Below, one piece after another: positions 47,399 through 55,672 of a DNA stretch of 64,000 nt. The notes beneath the pieces were generated by a model. That model was not told where the DNA came from, made no database searches, and saw only the letters and a list, made by a program, of their open reading frames with translations. Location of the stretch: contig NZ_JACHIU010000001.1 in NCBI RefSeq assembly GCF_014207705.1, forward strand, positions 2,472,501 to 2,536,500, read 5' to 3'. This DNA is from Sphaerisporangium rubeum. Lineage in GTDB: Bacteria > Actinomycetota > Actinomycetes > Streptosporangiales > Streptosporangiaceae. Position 1 is the stretch's first letter; every line of letters starts with the position of its first letter. Both the position numbers and the translations under genes were made by a program.

Positions 47399-48442
47399 TC
47401 AGGCGACCGGGGCCCGGGTGAGGGCCACGGCGACGCCGTAGGCGAGGCCCATCACGGTGAGTTCCACGGTGGCCCACGCCGCGAAGGCGGCCGGGCGGCC
47501 GGAGCGGACGGCGGGGAGCAGGCGCCAGCGGATGTGCGCGCCTGCCACGGCGACGACGGCGGCCAGGAGGGTCTTGAGGACCACCAGCCGGCCGTAGTGC
47601 GTGGTGAGCAGCGAGCCCGGCAGGGTCGTGGTGGGGGAGAGCGCGAGCTCCACGAGCGCGTTGAACAGGCCGGAGAGGGTGACGACGACCAGGGCCGCCG
47701 TGGCGAGCCGGGAGAACCTCGGCAGCGCGCGGGCCAGCAGGTCGCGCCGGCCCGCCAGCAGCACGGCGAGCGCCAGGAGGCCGCCGGTCCACGCCGACGC
47801 GCCGATGACGTGCAGCTCCATCGAGACCATGCTCAGGTCGTGCCAGTACCAGTTGCTCGCGTGGCCGCTCACCGGCAGCGGCAGCAGGCCGAACCCGGCC
47901 ACCAGCACGCGCAGCTCGGCCGGCACCTTCTCGCCGAAACGCACCGCGAGCAGCGCGAAGAACGTGAACACCAGCGCGCACGCCGCGCTGATCACCAGCC
48001 CCTGACCCGACCCGATCAGCTCGACGTACGCACCGGGGTCCGGAACCTGACCCGGCATGACCTCCGCCGCGCCGAACACCATCGCGGCCAGCGCCGCGAC
48101 GGCCCACCCGAACGCCGCGACCACGGCCCACTCCCTGGCCCGGCCCAGCACCCTCTCGGTCCGCTCGGGCTCGTCGAACCCCACGAGCTTCGGCAGCAGA
48201 CTGAGCCCCACCGCCGCCAGCGCGCACAACACGAGCACCAGCCGCGCCACCGGCAACCCGTACTCCACCAGCGGCGGAGGCACCGCGATCCCCGGCACCG
48301 CCTCCGGCGACGTCCACCAGGTGGCCCCGAGCACGGCCAGCAAGGCCCCACCCGCCAGAGCCCCCACCGGCCCCCGCCGGCCACGCACCACTTCCGGCTC
48401 CGCCGCGGCCTCCACACCGAGCTCCTGCCCCACCGTGCTCAC
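47399..48442 (-). CDS. copD: Copper resistance/uptake membrane protein CopD
   Basis: 347 residues from GTG 48442, which overlaps the stop of the preceding repeat peptide frame (GTGA); an ATG 6 bp upstream (48448) is the usual alternative. Eight or so helices and the CopD domain HVIGASAWTGGLLALAVLLA ... FSRLATAALVVVTLSGLFNAL ... HYGRLVVLKTLLAAVVAVAGAHIRWRLLP. CopD is thought to move copper across the membrane with periplasmic CopC. The upstream gene is CopC, separated only by 51-bp repeats. Confidence 0.87.
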   Translation of the reverse strand: MSTVGQELGVEAAAEPEVVRGRRGPVGALAGGALLAVLGATWWTSPEAVPGIAVPPPLVEYGLPVARLVLVLCALAAVGLSLLPKLVGFDEPERTERVLGRAREWAVVAAFGWAVAALAAMVFGAAEVMPGQVPDPGAYVELIGSGQGLVISAACALVFTFFALLAVRFGEKVPAELRVLVAGFGLLPLPVSGHASNWYWHDLSMVSMELHVIGASAWTGGLLALAVLLAGRRDLLARALPRFSRLATAALVVVTLSGLFNALVELALSPTTTLPGSLLTTHYGRLVVLKTLLAAVVAVAGAHIRWRLLPAVRSGRPAAFAAWATVELTVMGLAYGVAVALTRAPVA

Positions 48443-48654
48443 GCGCATCGCCTCCCGCCGGCCGTGGTCTCGACCTGGAACCTGTCCCGCACCATGCTCA
48501 CGCGTCGCCTCTGGGAGGGCTCGACCTGGGACCTGTGCCTCACCATGCTCACGCGTCGCCTCTGGGAGGGCTCGACCTGGGACCTGTGCCTCACCATGCT
48601 CACGCGTCGCCTCTGCGGGGTCTCGACCTGAGGACTGTCACTCACCATGCTCAT
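48439..48654 (-). CDS. Repeat peptide frame bridging copC and copD
   Basis: 71 residues starting MSMVSDSPQVETPQRRR at an ATG that overlaps the CopC stop (ATGA) and ending in a GTGA overlap with copD. It is nearly all a 17-residue repeat (VSMVRHRSQVEPSQRRR), four copies, ending TTAGGRRCA. The DNA repeat is 51 bp, so the frame stays open. It may simply keep ribosomes running from copC into copD rather than make a useful protein. Confidence 0.45.
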   Translation of the reverse strand: MSMVSDSPQVETPQRRRVSMVRHRSQVEPSQRRRVSMVRHRSQVEPSQRRRVSMVRDRFQVETTAGGRRCA

Positions 48655-48657
48655 GCG
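48487..48657 (-). repeat. 51-bp tandem repeats at the copC/copD junction
   Basis: CACCATGCTCACGCGTCGCC (plus strand) begins at 48490, 48541 and 48592, with a variant copy at 48643 and a decayed one at the copD start (48431). On the minus strand each unit holds GTGAGCATGGTG, i.e. the copD start sequence with start codons. Confidence 0.92.
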
Positions 48658-49256
48658 CCGTGTCCCCCACTCGCCGGCGGCCGCCGCGCCACGACGGCGA
48701 TGCCGAGGCCGGACACCAGGAGGGCCACCACCAGCAGCCCCCAGACCCACGACCCGCCTCCGCTCTGCGGCACGCCTGACGCGGCGGCTCCGGTCACCGG
48801 GTCACCTGGGCCCGGGGAAGCCGTCTCCGGCGCGACCTCCGGTGCCGGGCTCGCCGTGCGGTCCGGGGGAGAGGTGGCGCCGGTGGCGGACGAGGGGCCG
48901 GCGACGGTGAAGCGGATGGTGCCGGTGACCGGGTGGCCGTCGTTGGAGACGATCTGGTAGCCGATGGCGTACGCGCCGGCGGGACCGCCGGGGGGGAGCG
49001 GAGCGATCACCTTGCTGCCGCGGACCTCGACGCCGGTCACCGGGAGGGCCGCGCCACCGGGAAGGGTCAGGGCCAGCTTGGCGAACTCGGCACGCACCGG
49101 CTGGTCGAAGGTCAGCGTCGCGCGCTCGGGAAGCTCCTTCAGCATGGCGCCGTTCTTGGGGTCGCTCCCGGTCAGCACGTTGTGCGCCACGGCGGGGGTG
49201 ACCACTGTGGCGAGCGCCGCGCACGCGACGAGCAGGACAGTGAGAAGTCGCCTCAC
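48651..49256 (-). CDS. copC: Copper-binding protein CopC
   Basis: 201 residues from GTG 49256; a longer start at ATG 49298 is possible. Signal peptide LLTVLLVACAALATVVTPAVA, then mature N-terminus HNVLTGSDPKNGAML whose first His forms the type-2 copper (histidine-brace-like) site of CopC. Further motifs ATLTFDQPVRAEFAKLAL and VSNDGHPVTGTIRFTVAG complete the beta-barrel. A Pro/Ser linker and a C-terminal membrane helix (WGLLVVALLVSGLGIAVVA) anchor it outside the membrane. Works with CopD downstream. Confidence 0.92.
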   Translation of the reverse strand: MRRLLTVLLVACAALATVVTPAVAHNVLTGSDPKNGAMLKELPERATLTFDQPVRAEFAKLALTLPGGAALPVTGVEVRGSKVIAPLPPGGPAGAYAIGYQIVSNDGHPVTGTIRFTVAGPSSATGATSPPDRTASPAPEVAPETASPGPGDPVTGAAASGVPQSGGGSWVWGLLVVALLVSGLGIAVVARRPPASGGHGA

Positions 49257-49523
49257 CGGTTGTACGACCTTTCCTTCGACTGCATGTGACGCTGCCATGC
49301 TGCCACCGATGACGCGCACCCGGACCCGCCGCGGCCCCGCCTGTGGAAAACCACCCGCCGTGACCCCGGCCTGTGGACGACCAGTCCCTGTCGGACGCGC
49401 GGACCGGGGAGCCCGTGCCGGCCGCCGGGGAGATCGTCACCCCCGGGATCAGGGGGTTCCTCGCCGTGATCGGGGCCGTTACGATCGCCAGCATTTCCCG
49501 CCGTCACTGAGGGAGACACGCCG

Positions 49524-50813
49524 GTGACCACCACCCCCCCGGTTCCGCCGCCGCCACGCGAGTTACCCGAGGCGCTCGCCGAGCCGTTCAAACGGGTCGG
49601 CGCGCGATGGGTCACCTTGATCTCGCTGGTCAACCTCGCCTTGTGGATGGGGTACATCGGCCCCTTGCAGGTCCTGCTGCCGCGGCAGATCGAGGCGGCG
49701 GCGCCGGTGGGAAAGGAGGCGGTGCTCGCGTGGGTCACCGGGGTCGGCGCGGCGGTGGCCATGGTGTTCAACCCGGTGGCGGGTGCGTTGTCGGACCGGA
49801 CGACCGGCAGGTTCGGTCGCAGGCATCCGTGGACGCTCGCCGGCGCGTTCGCGGGGGCCGCGGGGCTGGCGTTCCTGGCGTTCCAGGGGTCGGTGTGGGG
49901 GGTGGCGGTCGGCTGGTGCGTCACGCAGGCGGGGTTGAACGCGCTGCAGGCGTCGGTCACGGCGGGGGTGCCGGACCACGTGCCGGTGAGCCAGCGTGGC
50001 GCGGTGTCGGGGTGGATCGGGGTGCCGCAGGTCCTCGGGGTGGTGACCGCGGTGGTGCTGGTCACGGTTCTGTTCACCACCGTGCGGTCGGGGTACCTCG
50101 CGATCGCCGTGCTGATCCCTCTGATCACGTTGCCGTTCGTGCTGAGCACCTCCGACCCGCGGCTGCCGCGTGAGCACCGGCCGCCGTTCGAGGTGAAGGA
50201 GTTCCTGCGCGGTTTCTGGATCAGCCCGCGCGCTCACCCCGACTTCGCGTGGGCCTGGGTGACGCGTTTTCTGATGATGCTCGGCAACGCGCTGGCGTTG
50301 CTGTACTTGCTGTACTTCCTCGTCGACGCCGTGGGGTACGAGCGGCGCTACCCCGGCAGCCGCGCCGAGGACGGCCTGCTGGTGCTCATCCTGATCTACA
50401 CCGCCGCGGTGGTGGCCACCACGGTGGTCGCCGGCGTGGTGTCCGACCGGCTCGGCCGCCGCCGGGCCCTGGTCTGTGTGTCCGGTGTGGTCAGCGCGAT
50501 GCCGATGGCCCTTATGGCGTTCTGGCCGGAATGGCCGGTGATCATGGTCGGCGCGGGGCTGCTGGGGGTCGGGTACGGGATCTACCTGTCGGTGGACAGC
50601 GCGCTGGTCACCGAGGTGCTCCCCGCCGCCGCGGGCCGGGCCAAGGACCTCGGTGTGATCAACATCGCGAGCACGGGGCCGCAGGTGATCAGCCCCGTCA
50701 TCGCCGGGCCGATCGTGGCGGGCTTCGGCGGCTACCCGGTGCTGTACCTCACCGCCGCCGTGGTGTCGGTCGTCGGCGGCCTGCTGGTCTGGCGCATCCG
50801 CCTGGTCGCCTGA
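49524..50813 (+). CDS. MFS transporter (sugar-cation symporter-like)
   Basis: 429 residues, GTG at 49524 with GGGAG 8 bases upstream. Twelve helices; SDRTTGRFGRRHPWTLAGAF is the loop 2-3 motif of the GPH/SLC45-like group, and SDRLGRRRALVCVSGVV the equivalent in the second half; VEVLPAAAGRAKDLGVINIASTGP also fits sucrose/glycoside transporters. Substrate not certain; sugar or glycoside is likely given the neighbouring oxidoreductase and LacI genes. The 3' end overlaps the convergent oxidoreductase gene by 65 bp. Confidence 0.85.
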   Translation: MTTTPPVPPPPRELPEALAEPFKRVGARWVTLISLVNLALWMGYIGPLQVLLPRQIEAAAPVGKEAVLAWVTGVGAAVAMVFNPVAGALSDRTTGRFGRRHPWTLAGAFAGAAGLAFLAFQGSVWGVAVGWCVTQAGLNALQASVTAGVPDHVPVSQRGAVSGWIGVPQVLGVVTAVVLVTVLFTTVRSGYLAIAVLIPLITLPFVLSTSDPRLPREHRPPFEVKEFLRGFWISPRAHPDFAWAWVTRFLMMLGNALALLYLLYFLVDAVGYERRYPGSRAEDGLLVLILIYTAAVVATTVVAGVVSDRLGRRRALVCVSGVVSAMPMALMAFWPEWPVIMVGAGLLGVGYGIYLSVDSALVTEVLPAAAGRAKDLGVINIASTGPQVISPVIAGPIVAGFGGYPVLYLTAAVVSVVGGLLVWRIRLVA

Positions 50814-51882
50814 GCGGGACGCCGGGCCGTCGCCGGACCGTCAGCGGGGTGGTGCCGCCGTCGAGCCGGTGGTAGAACGGGTTGTCCATCGTCAGGTCCG
50901 ACCTGCGGACCGGCCGTCCGGTGAAGGCGGCGGCGTACAGCCCGGTGACGAACTCCAGCGTGGCACGGCTGTCCTTGCCGCTCATCGCGGGCCGTTCGCG
51001 GCGTTCGTAGGAGTCGAGCAGCGCGGCGAGCTGCGCGGCGTGCGAGCCCGCCACGTCGTCGGGGGGCTGCCACAGGTCGGGCCGCGAGCACGTCCAGTCG
51101 TCGTTGTGGTACCCGTTGACGTGCCGCAGCTCGACGGTGGCGCGGTCGAAGTCGAACCGCAGGTAGCTCTCCTCACGCGGGGAGAGCACGCTGTTGAGCA
51201 CCGAGCCCATCGCGCCGTTGGCGAACCGCACCGAGGCCACCGAGACGTCCTCGGTCTCGACGGGCCGGTCCACCCGCCGGGCCATGGCCCTGATCTCCTC
51301 CCAGTCGCCGAACATCGACAACATGAGGTCCATCTGGTGGATGCCGTGCCCCATGGTCGGCCCGCCGCCTTCGGTGTCCCAGCGTCCCCGCCACGGCGCG
51401 GCGTAGTAGGAACGGTCTCGGTGCCAGGCGGTGACGCACAACGCCACCATGGGACGGCCGAGCTCGCCGGTCTCCACCAGGCGGCGCAGGTGGCGCGCGC
51501 CGGAGCCGAAGCGGTGCTGGAAGACCACGGCGGCGAAGGTGCCGCGCTCCGCCGCCGTGATCCGGTCGTGTTCCGCCAGTGACAGGCACGGCGGCTTCTC
51601 GCACCACACCCACGCTCCGGCTTTCAGGCAGTCGACCACCTGGCGTGCGTGCGCGTGCGGAGGGGTGCAGATGTGGACGATGTCGGGTCGTTCGCGCGCG
51701 AGCATCTCGTTGAGGCCGGAGTACGCCTGCGGGATGCCGTGTTCGCCGCAGAACGCCTTCACCCGCACGGAGTCGACGTCCACGGCGGCCACCACCTGGA
51801 CGCGGTGCCGCTCGGCAGCCAGCGCCGGCATGTGACAGGCGGCGGCGACGCTCCCGGTGCCGGCGATGGCGACGCGGATCAT
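50749..51882 (-). CDS. Gfo/Idh/MocA family oxidoreductase
   Basis: 377 residues from ATG 51882 (GGGAG 4 bases upstream). N-terminal NAD(P)-binding MIRVAIAGTGSVAAACHMPAL, DIVHICTPPHAHARQVVDCLKAG, the catalytic-lysine motif WCEKPPCLS, and GGPTMGHGIHQMDLMLSMFGDW. It oxidises or epimerises a sugar or sugar derivative; the exact one is unknown. The last ~22 residues (Arg/Pro-rich) lie over the MFS gene. A good promoter and GAAA/TTTC sites upstream put it under the LacI regulator next door. Confidence 0.9.
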   Translation of the reverse strand: MIRVAIAGTGSVAAACHMPALAAERHRVQVVAAVDVDSVRVKAFCGEHGIPQAYSGLNEMLARERPDIVHICTPPHAHARQVVDCLKAGAWVWCEKPPCLSLAEHDRITAAERGTFAAVVFQHRFGSGARHLRRLVETGELGRPMVALCVTAWHRDRSYYAAPWRGRWDTEGGGPTMGHGIHQMDLMLSMFGDWEEIRAMARRVDRPVETEDVSVASVRFANGAMGSVLNSVLSPREESYLRFDFDRATVELRHVNGYHNDDWTCSRPDLWQPPDDVAGSHAAQLAALLDSYERRERPAMSGKDSRATLEFVTGLYAAAFTGRPVRRSDLTMDNPFYHRLDGGTTPLTVRRRPGVPLRRPGGCARPAGRRRPTPRRR

Positions 51883-51890
51883 CGCGCTCC

Positions 51891-51958
51891 CGAAACTTTC
51901 TCCAGAATTACGAGAGTTTTCGCGTCCGAAACCTAGAACGGATCGCGGCATGCGTCAA
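51891..51958 (-). promoter_or_regulatory. Promoter and operator cluster of the oxidoreductase gene
   Basis: On the minus strand TTGACG (51958-51953), a 17-bp spacer and TAGGTT (51935-51930) make a near-consensus promoter. Operator-like sites GGTTTCGGACG, CGAAAACTCTCG (51911-51922) and GAAAGTTTCG (51891-51900) overlap or follow the -10 box. Confidence 0.65.
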
Positions 51959-51984
51959 GACCCGCACTCTTACGGGTGCGGGTC
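51959..51984 (-). terminator. Terminator hairpin after the LacI regulator gene
   Basis: Perfect 9-bp arms GACCCGCAC and GTGCGGGTC with an 8-nt loop, 18 bp past the LacI stop and just before the oxidoreductase promoter. Confidence 0.65.
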
Positions 51985-52001
51985 CAGAAACTTTCGGCTG
52001 C

Positions 52002-53015
52002 TCACCGGCGCGGTGCGGTGGTGCTGTCTCTGATCAGGAGGTCGGTGGCCAGCTCCACGCGCCGCGTCTCCGGCGTCTCGCCGCGCGAGATGTCGAGCGC
52101 CATGCGGGTGGCGAGCGCCGCCATCTCCTCCAGCGGCTGGCGCACCGTGGTCAGCGGCGGCCACGCCGAGCGCGCGAGGGGGAGGTCGTCGAACCCGACC
52201 ACGCTCAGATCGTCCGGCACCCGCAGCCCGGCGCGCCTGGCCGCCTCGAACACGCCGAACGCCTGCAGGTCGCTCCCGGCGAAGATGGCGGTCGGCGGGT
52301 CCGGCAGCTCCAGGAACTCCTTGCCGTACAGGTGGCCGGAGTTGACGAGGAAGTCGCCGTACCGGATCAGCCCGGGGTCGACCGGCACCCCCGCGGTCTC
52401 CAGGGCCGCGCGGTAGCCGTCGATGCGCGCGCGGCTGCACAGCATCTCCGGCGGGCCGCCGATCATGCCGATCCTGCGGTGGCCGAGCTCCAGCAGGTGC
52501 CGGGTGGCGGCCAGCCCGCCGTGCCAGTTGGTGGCGCCGACGGAGGCGACGTCGGGGGCCGGCTCGCCTTCGGGGTCCACGATGACGAACGGTATGGAGC
52601 GCGCGAGGAGCTGGCCGTGCTGGCGCCGGGTCAGCCGGGAGGCGACGAGCACCACCCCGTCGGTGCGGCGCGCGGCGATGCGGTCGAGCCAGTCGCGTCC
52701 GGGTCCTGAGTGGGTGTGCAGCACCGAGACGACCACGGCGGCCTCGGCCTCGCGCGCCGCCGTCTCGGCACCCCTGATGATCTCCATGGCCCAGGGGCTC
52801 TCAATCTCGGCGAACACCAGGTCGACCAGGCCGACCGGTCCGTCGCCCTGACCGGTTCTGCGCCGGTAGCCGTGCTCGTGAAGCAGGCGCTCCACCCGCC
52901 GGCGGGTATCGGGGGCGACCTCGGGCCGCCCGTTGACGACTTTTGAGACGGTCGGGACCGAGACCCCGGCCTGCTCGGCGATCAGGGCGATGGTGACCCG
53001 CCTCTTCACTGACAT
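52002..53015 (-). CDS. LacI family transcriptional regulator
   Basis: 337 residues. N-terminal helix-turn-helix VTIALIAEQAGVSVPTVSKVVNGRPEVAPDTRRRVERLL, then a periplasmic-binding-like sensor domain (VGLVDLVFAEIESPWAMEIIRGAE ... HRRIGMIGGPPEML ... PTAIFAGSDLQAFGVFEAARRAG ... SVVGFDDLPLARSAWPPLTTVRQPLEEM). Divergent from the sugar ABC operon. The palindrome CCGAAAGCTTTCGG lies 15 bp before its own start, so it likely represses itself, the importer operon, the oxidoreductase and perhaps the xylanase, with a xylo- or gluco-oligosaccharide as inducer (inferred). Confidence 0.93.
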   Translation of the reverse strand: MSVKRRVTIALIAEQAGVSVPTVSKVVNGRPEVAPDTRRRVERLLHEHGYRRRTGQGDGPVGLVDLVFAEIESPWAMEIIRGAETAAREAEAAVVVSVLHTHSGPGRDWLDRIAARRTDGVVLVASRLTRRQHGQLLARSIPFVIVDPEGEPAPDVASVGATNWHGGLAATRHLLELGHRRIGMIGGPPEMLCSRARIDGYRAALETAGVPVDPGLIRYGDFLVNSGHLYGKEFLELPDPPTAIFAGSDLQAFGVFEAARRAGLRVPDDLSVVGFDDLPLARSAWPPLTTVRQPLEEMAALATRMALDISRGETPETRRVELATDLLIRDSTTAPRR

Positions 53016-53029
53016 GCCAGGGAGTTTAT

Positions 53030-53043
53030 CCGAAAGCTTTCGG
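53030..53043. promoter_or_regulatory. Perfect operator palindrome CCGAAAGCTTTCGG
   Basis: 14-bp perfect palindrome immediately upstream of the LacI gene; best match to the operator pattern in this window. Confidence 0.75.
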
Positions 53044-53166
53044 TTGCGGCTGCGTAGGGCACCATGTGCAACTTCGCAAGTCCCGAGCCACGAGGGTTCA
53101 GGTTCCTGTAACGGTTCCGGCCAGGCTATTGACGCGTTACACGCGGTTTACGTACTCTCCGGGTCA

Positions 53167-53206
53167 CGAAACATTCGGGGTTGCCAAAGAAAGTTTCAGA
53201 AACTCG
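53167..53206. promoter_or_regulatory. Two operator-like sites before the sugar-binding lipoprotein gene
   Basis: CGAAACATTCGG (53167-53178) and GAAAGTTTCAGAAACTCG (53189-53206) lie 62-101 bp upstream of the lipoprotein start, downstream of a likely promoter with TTGACG at 53129-53134. Confidence 0.6.
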
Positions 53207-53267
53207 CGGGAGTGGCCGGGAGTTCTTCTGCGGTCCCCTCCCGTTGATCAAGAAGGGAACCACTGCG

Positions 53268-54557
53268 ATGTCGTTGAGCCGGCGAGGTGTGGTTTTACTG
53301 GCCGCGAGCGCGCTGTTCATGGCGGGCTGTGGCGGTGGAGGAGGCGACACCGGCGCCGCGCCTGCGTCGTCGTCCGACGCCAAGGTCACCGTCGAGTGGT
53401 GGAACATCTCCACCACCGAGCCGCTCAAGTCGTTCTGGGTGAAGAAGGTCAAGGAGTACCAGGCCGCACACCCCAACGTCACGATTAAGAACGTACCCAT
53501 CGAGAACGAGGCATTCAAGGCCAAAATCGCTACGGTTACCCAGTCCGGCAAGACTCCGGACCTCTTCACGACGTGGGGTGGCGGCGTCCTGAAGCAGCAG
53601 GTGGACGCCGGCCTGGTCAAGGACCTCTCCTCCGAGGCCGCGACCTGGCTCGCCGACTTCACCCCGGCGGCGCTGTCGGCGTACCAGTTCGACAGCAAGA
53701 CCTACGCCGTGCCGCACGACATCGGCATGGTCGGCTTCTGGTACAACAAGAAGCTCTTCAACAAGGCCGGCATCACCGAGCCGCCGGCCACCTGGACCGC
53801 GTTCATCGACGCCGTGAAGAAGCTCAAGGGCTCCGGCACCACCCCGATCGCGCTCGCCGGCAAGGAGAAGTGGCCCGGCCACTACTACTGGGCCTACCTC
53901 GCGATGCGCATCGCGGGCCTCCCGGCGCTCCAGCAGGCCGCGGTCGACGACGACTTCAACAAGCCCGAGTTCATCCAGGCCGGGGTCAAGCTCAAGGAGC
54001 TCGCCGACCTCCAGCCGTTCCAGAAGGGCTTCCTCGGCGCCGGCTACGGCTCGACGGACGGCCAGGCCGCGCAGGTGTCCAACGGCAAGGCCGCCATGGA
54101 GCTGATGGGCCAGTGGGCCCCGACCGTGCAGAAGGACTCCGGCAAGGGCCTCGGCGAGGACCTCGGCTTCTTCCCGTTCCCGGCCGTCGAGGGCGGCAAG
54201 GGCAACATCGGTGACGCCTTCGGCGGTGGCGGCGGCTACGCGGTCGGCGTCAACGCGCCGCCGGCGGCCGTCGACTTCCTGAAGTTCATCTCCTCCGCCG
54301 AGCAGCACCGCCAGGAGGTCGAGACCGGTGCGGTACTGCCGGTCCTGAAGGGTGAGGAGTCCGTGGTCAAGGACCCGAACCTGTCGATCGTCGCCAACCA
54401 GCTCGCCGCCGCGACCGGCTTCCAGCTCTACCTGGACCAGGCGTACCCGCCGGCCGTCGGCCAGGAGGTCAACGACAGCGTCGCGGCCCTCATCGCGGGC
54501 CAGAAGACGCCTGAGCAGGTCGCCGATTCCATCACGCAGGTCGCCAAGTCCGAGTAG
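53268..54557 (+). CDS. Sugar ABC transporter extracellular substrate-binding lipoprotein
   Basis: 429 residues from ATG 53268 (AAGGG 10 bases upstream). Lipoprotein signal with lipobox LFMAGCGG (Cys21), a Gly/Ser spacer, then a family 1 solute-binding protein: VTVEWWNISTTEPLKSFW, TPDLFTTWGGG, YAVPHDIGMVGFWYNKKLFNKAG, AMELMGQWAPTV. It captures an oligosaccharide outside the membrane for the two permeases downstream. Operators upstream suggest LacI control. Confidence 0.95.
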   Translation: MSLSRRGVVLLAASALFMAGCGGGGGDTGAAPASSSDAKVTVEWWNISTTEPLKSFWVKKVKEYQAAHPNVTIKNVPIENEAFKAKIATVTQSGKTPDLFTTWGGGVLKQQVDAGLVKDLSSEAATWLADFTPAALSAYQFDSKTYAVPHDIGMVGFWYNKKLFNKAGITEPPATWTAFIDAVKKLKGSGTTPIALAGKEKWPGHYYWAYLAMRIAGLPALQQAAVDDDFNKPEFIQAGVKLKELADLQPFQKGFLGAGYGSTDGQAAQVSNGKAAMELMGQWAPTVQKDSGKGLGEDLGFFPFPAVEGGKGNIGDAFGGGGGYAVGVNAPPAAVDFLKFISSAEQHRQEVETGAVLPVLKGEESVVKDPNLSIVANQLAAATGFQLYLDQAYPPAVGQEVNDSVAALIAGQKTPEQVADSITQVAKSE

Positions 54558-54628
54558 CAGCGCCGGCGCGGTTCCCGGCGCGTCCCCGCCACACGGGGTG
54601 CGCGTCGGGGGCCGTGACGCCGTACGAG

Positions 54629-54659
54629 ACGCGCGGGCCGGTGCGAGCGGCCCGCGCGT
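54629..54659 (+). terminator. Intra-operon hairpin after the binding-protein gene
   Basis: Perfect 12-bp arms (ACGCGCGGGCCG and its complement) with a 7-nt loop, 71 bp past the binding-protein stop. No T run; the usual role is to protect the binding-protein mRNA or partly stop transcription so that it exceeds the permeases. Confidence 0.6.
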
Positions 54660-54670
54660 GAAGGAGCGAG

Positions 54671-55672
54671 ATGACACGTCCGGCGCTGACGGATGATCGA
54701 CGGGGGATCGTGGCGAACCCGCCGGGCAGGGGAAGCCCGCCGGCCGCGCCGACGGCGCGCCGCCGCAAGACCAAAGGCCTGCTCACCATCACGTTGTTCA
54801 TGCTGCCGGCCCTGGTGCTGTTCTGCCTGCTGGTGCTGGCTCCCATCCTGCTGGCGAGCTACACCAGCTTCTTCAAGTGGAACGGCCTCGGCGGCCTGCC
54901 GACACAGTTCATCGGCCTGGACAACTACACCAGGCTCCTTGAGGACCCCGTCTTCAAGGGAGACCTCGGACGCGGCCTGTTCCTGCTGGTCATGTCCCTG
55001 CTCATCCAGTTGCCGCTGTCCCTCGGCCTCGCCATGCTGCTCAACCAGCGCATGCGGGGACGAGCGTTCTACCGGCTGCTGTTCTTCGCGCCGTACGTCC
55101 TGTCCGAGGTCATCACCGGCGTGCTGTTCACCATGATCCTGTCGCCGGACGGGGGCCTGGCCAACCAGATCCTCGACGCCATCGGTCTCGGTTCGCTGCA
55201 GTCCACCTGGCTCGCCGAGCCGTCCACGGTGATGTACTCGATCTTCATCGTGATGACGTGGAAGTACTTCGGCTTCCACATGATCCTCTACTTGGCCGGC
55301 CGGCAGAGCATCCCCAAGGAGCTGACCGAGGCCGCCGCCATCGACGGCGCGGGGAGCTGGAAGCAGTTCCGCTACGTCACGCTGCCGCTGCTCGGGCCGA
55401 CCATCAGGATCAGCGTCTTCCTGTCGATCATCGGCACGATCCAGCTCTTCGACCTGGTCTGGGTGCTCACCTCCGGAGGGCCGATCCACTCCTCCGAGAC
55501 GATGGCCATCACGATGTTCCAGTTCGGCTTCAAACGCACGCAGATCGGCTACGCCAGCGCCATCAGCGTCGCCATGTTCCTCATCAGCCTGGTCTTCGCG
55601 CTCGGCTACCAGCGCTTCGTCATGCGCCGTGACACAGAAGGAGCCATCACCACCATGCGAGACCAGCGATGA
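54671..55672 (+). CDS. Sugar ABC transporter permease (MalF-like)
   Basis: 333 residues, ATG with GGAG upstream. Six helices after a basic N-terminus (TARRRKTKGLLTITLFMLPALVLFCLLVLAPILL) and the cytosolic EAA loop KELTEAAAIDGAGSWKQFRYVTLPLLGP that docks to the ATPase. Ends in an ATGA overlap with the second permease. Confidence 0.94.
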   Translation: MTRPALTDDRRGIVANPPGRGSPPAAPTARRRKTKGLLTITLFMLPALVLFCLLVLAPILLASYTSFFKWNGLGGLPTQFIGLDNYTRLLEDPVFKGDLGRGLFLLVMSLLIQLPLSLGLAMLLNQRMRGRAFYRLLFFAPYVLSEVITGVLFTMILSPDGGLANQILDAIGLGSLQSTWLAEPSTVMYSIFIVMTWKYFGFHMILYLAGRQSIPKELTEAAAIDGAGSWKQFRYVTLPLLGPTIRISVFLSIIGTIQLFDLVWVLTSGGPIHSSETMAITMFQFGFKRTQIGYASAISVAMFLISLVFALGYQRFVMRRDTEGAITTMRDQR

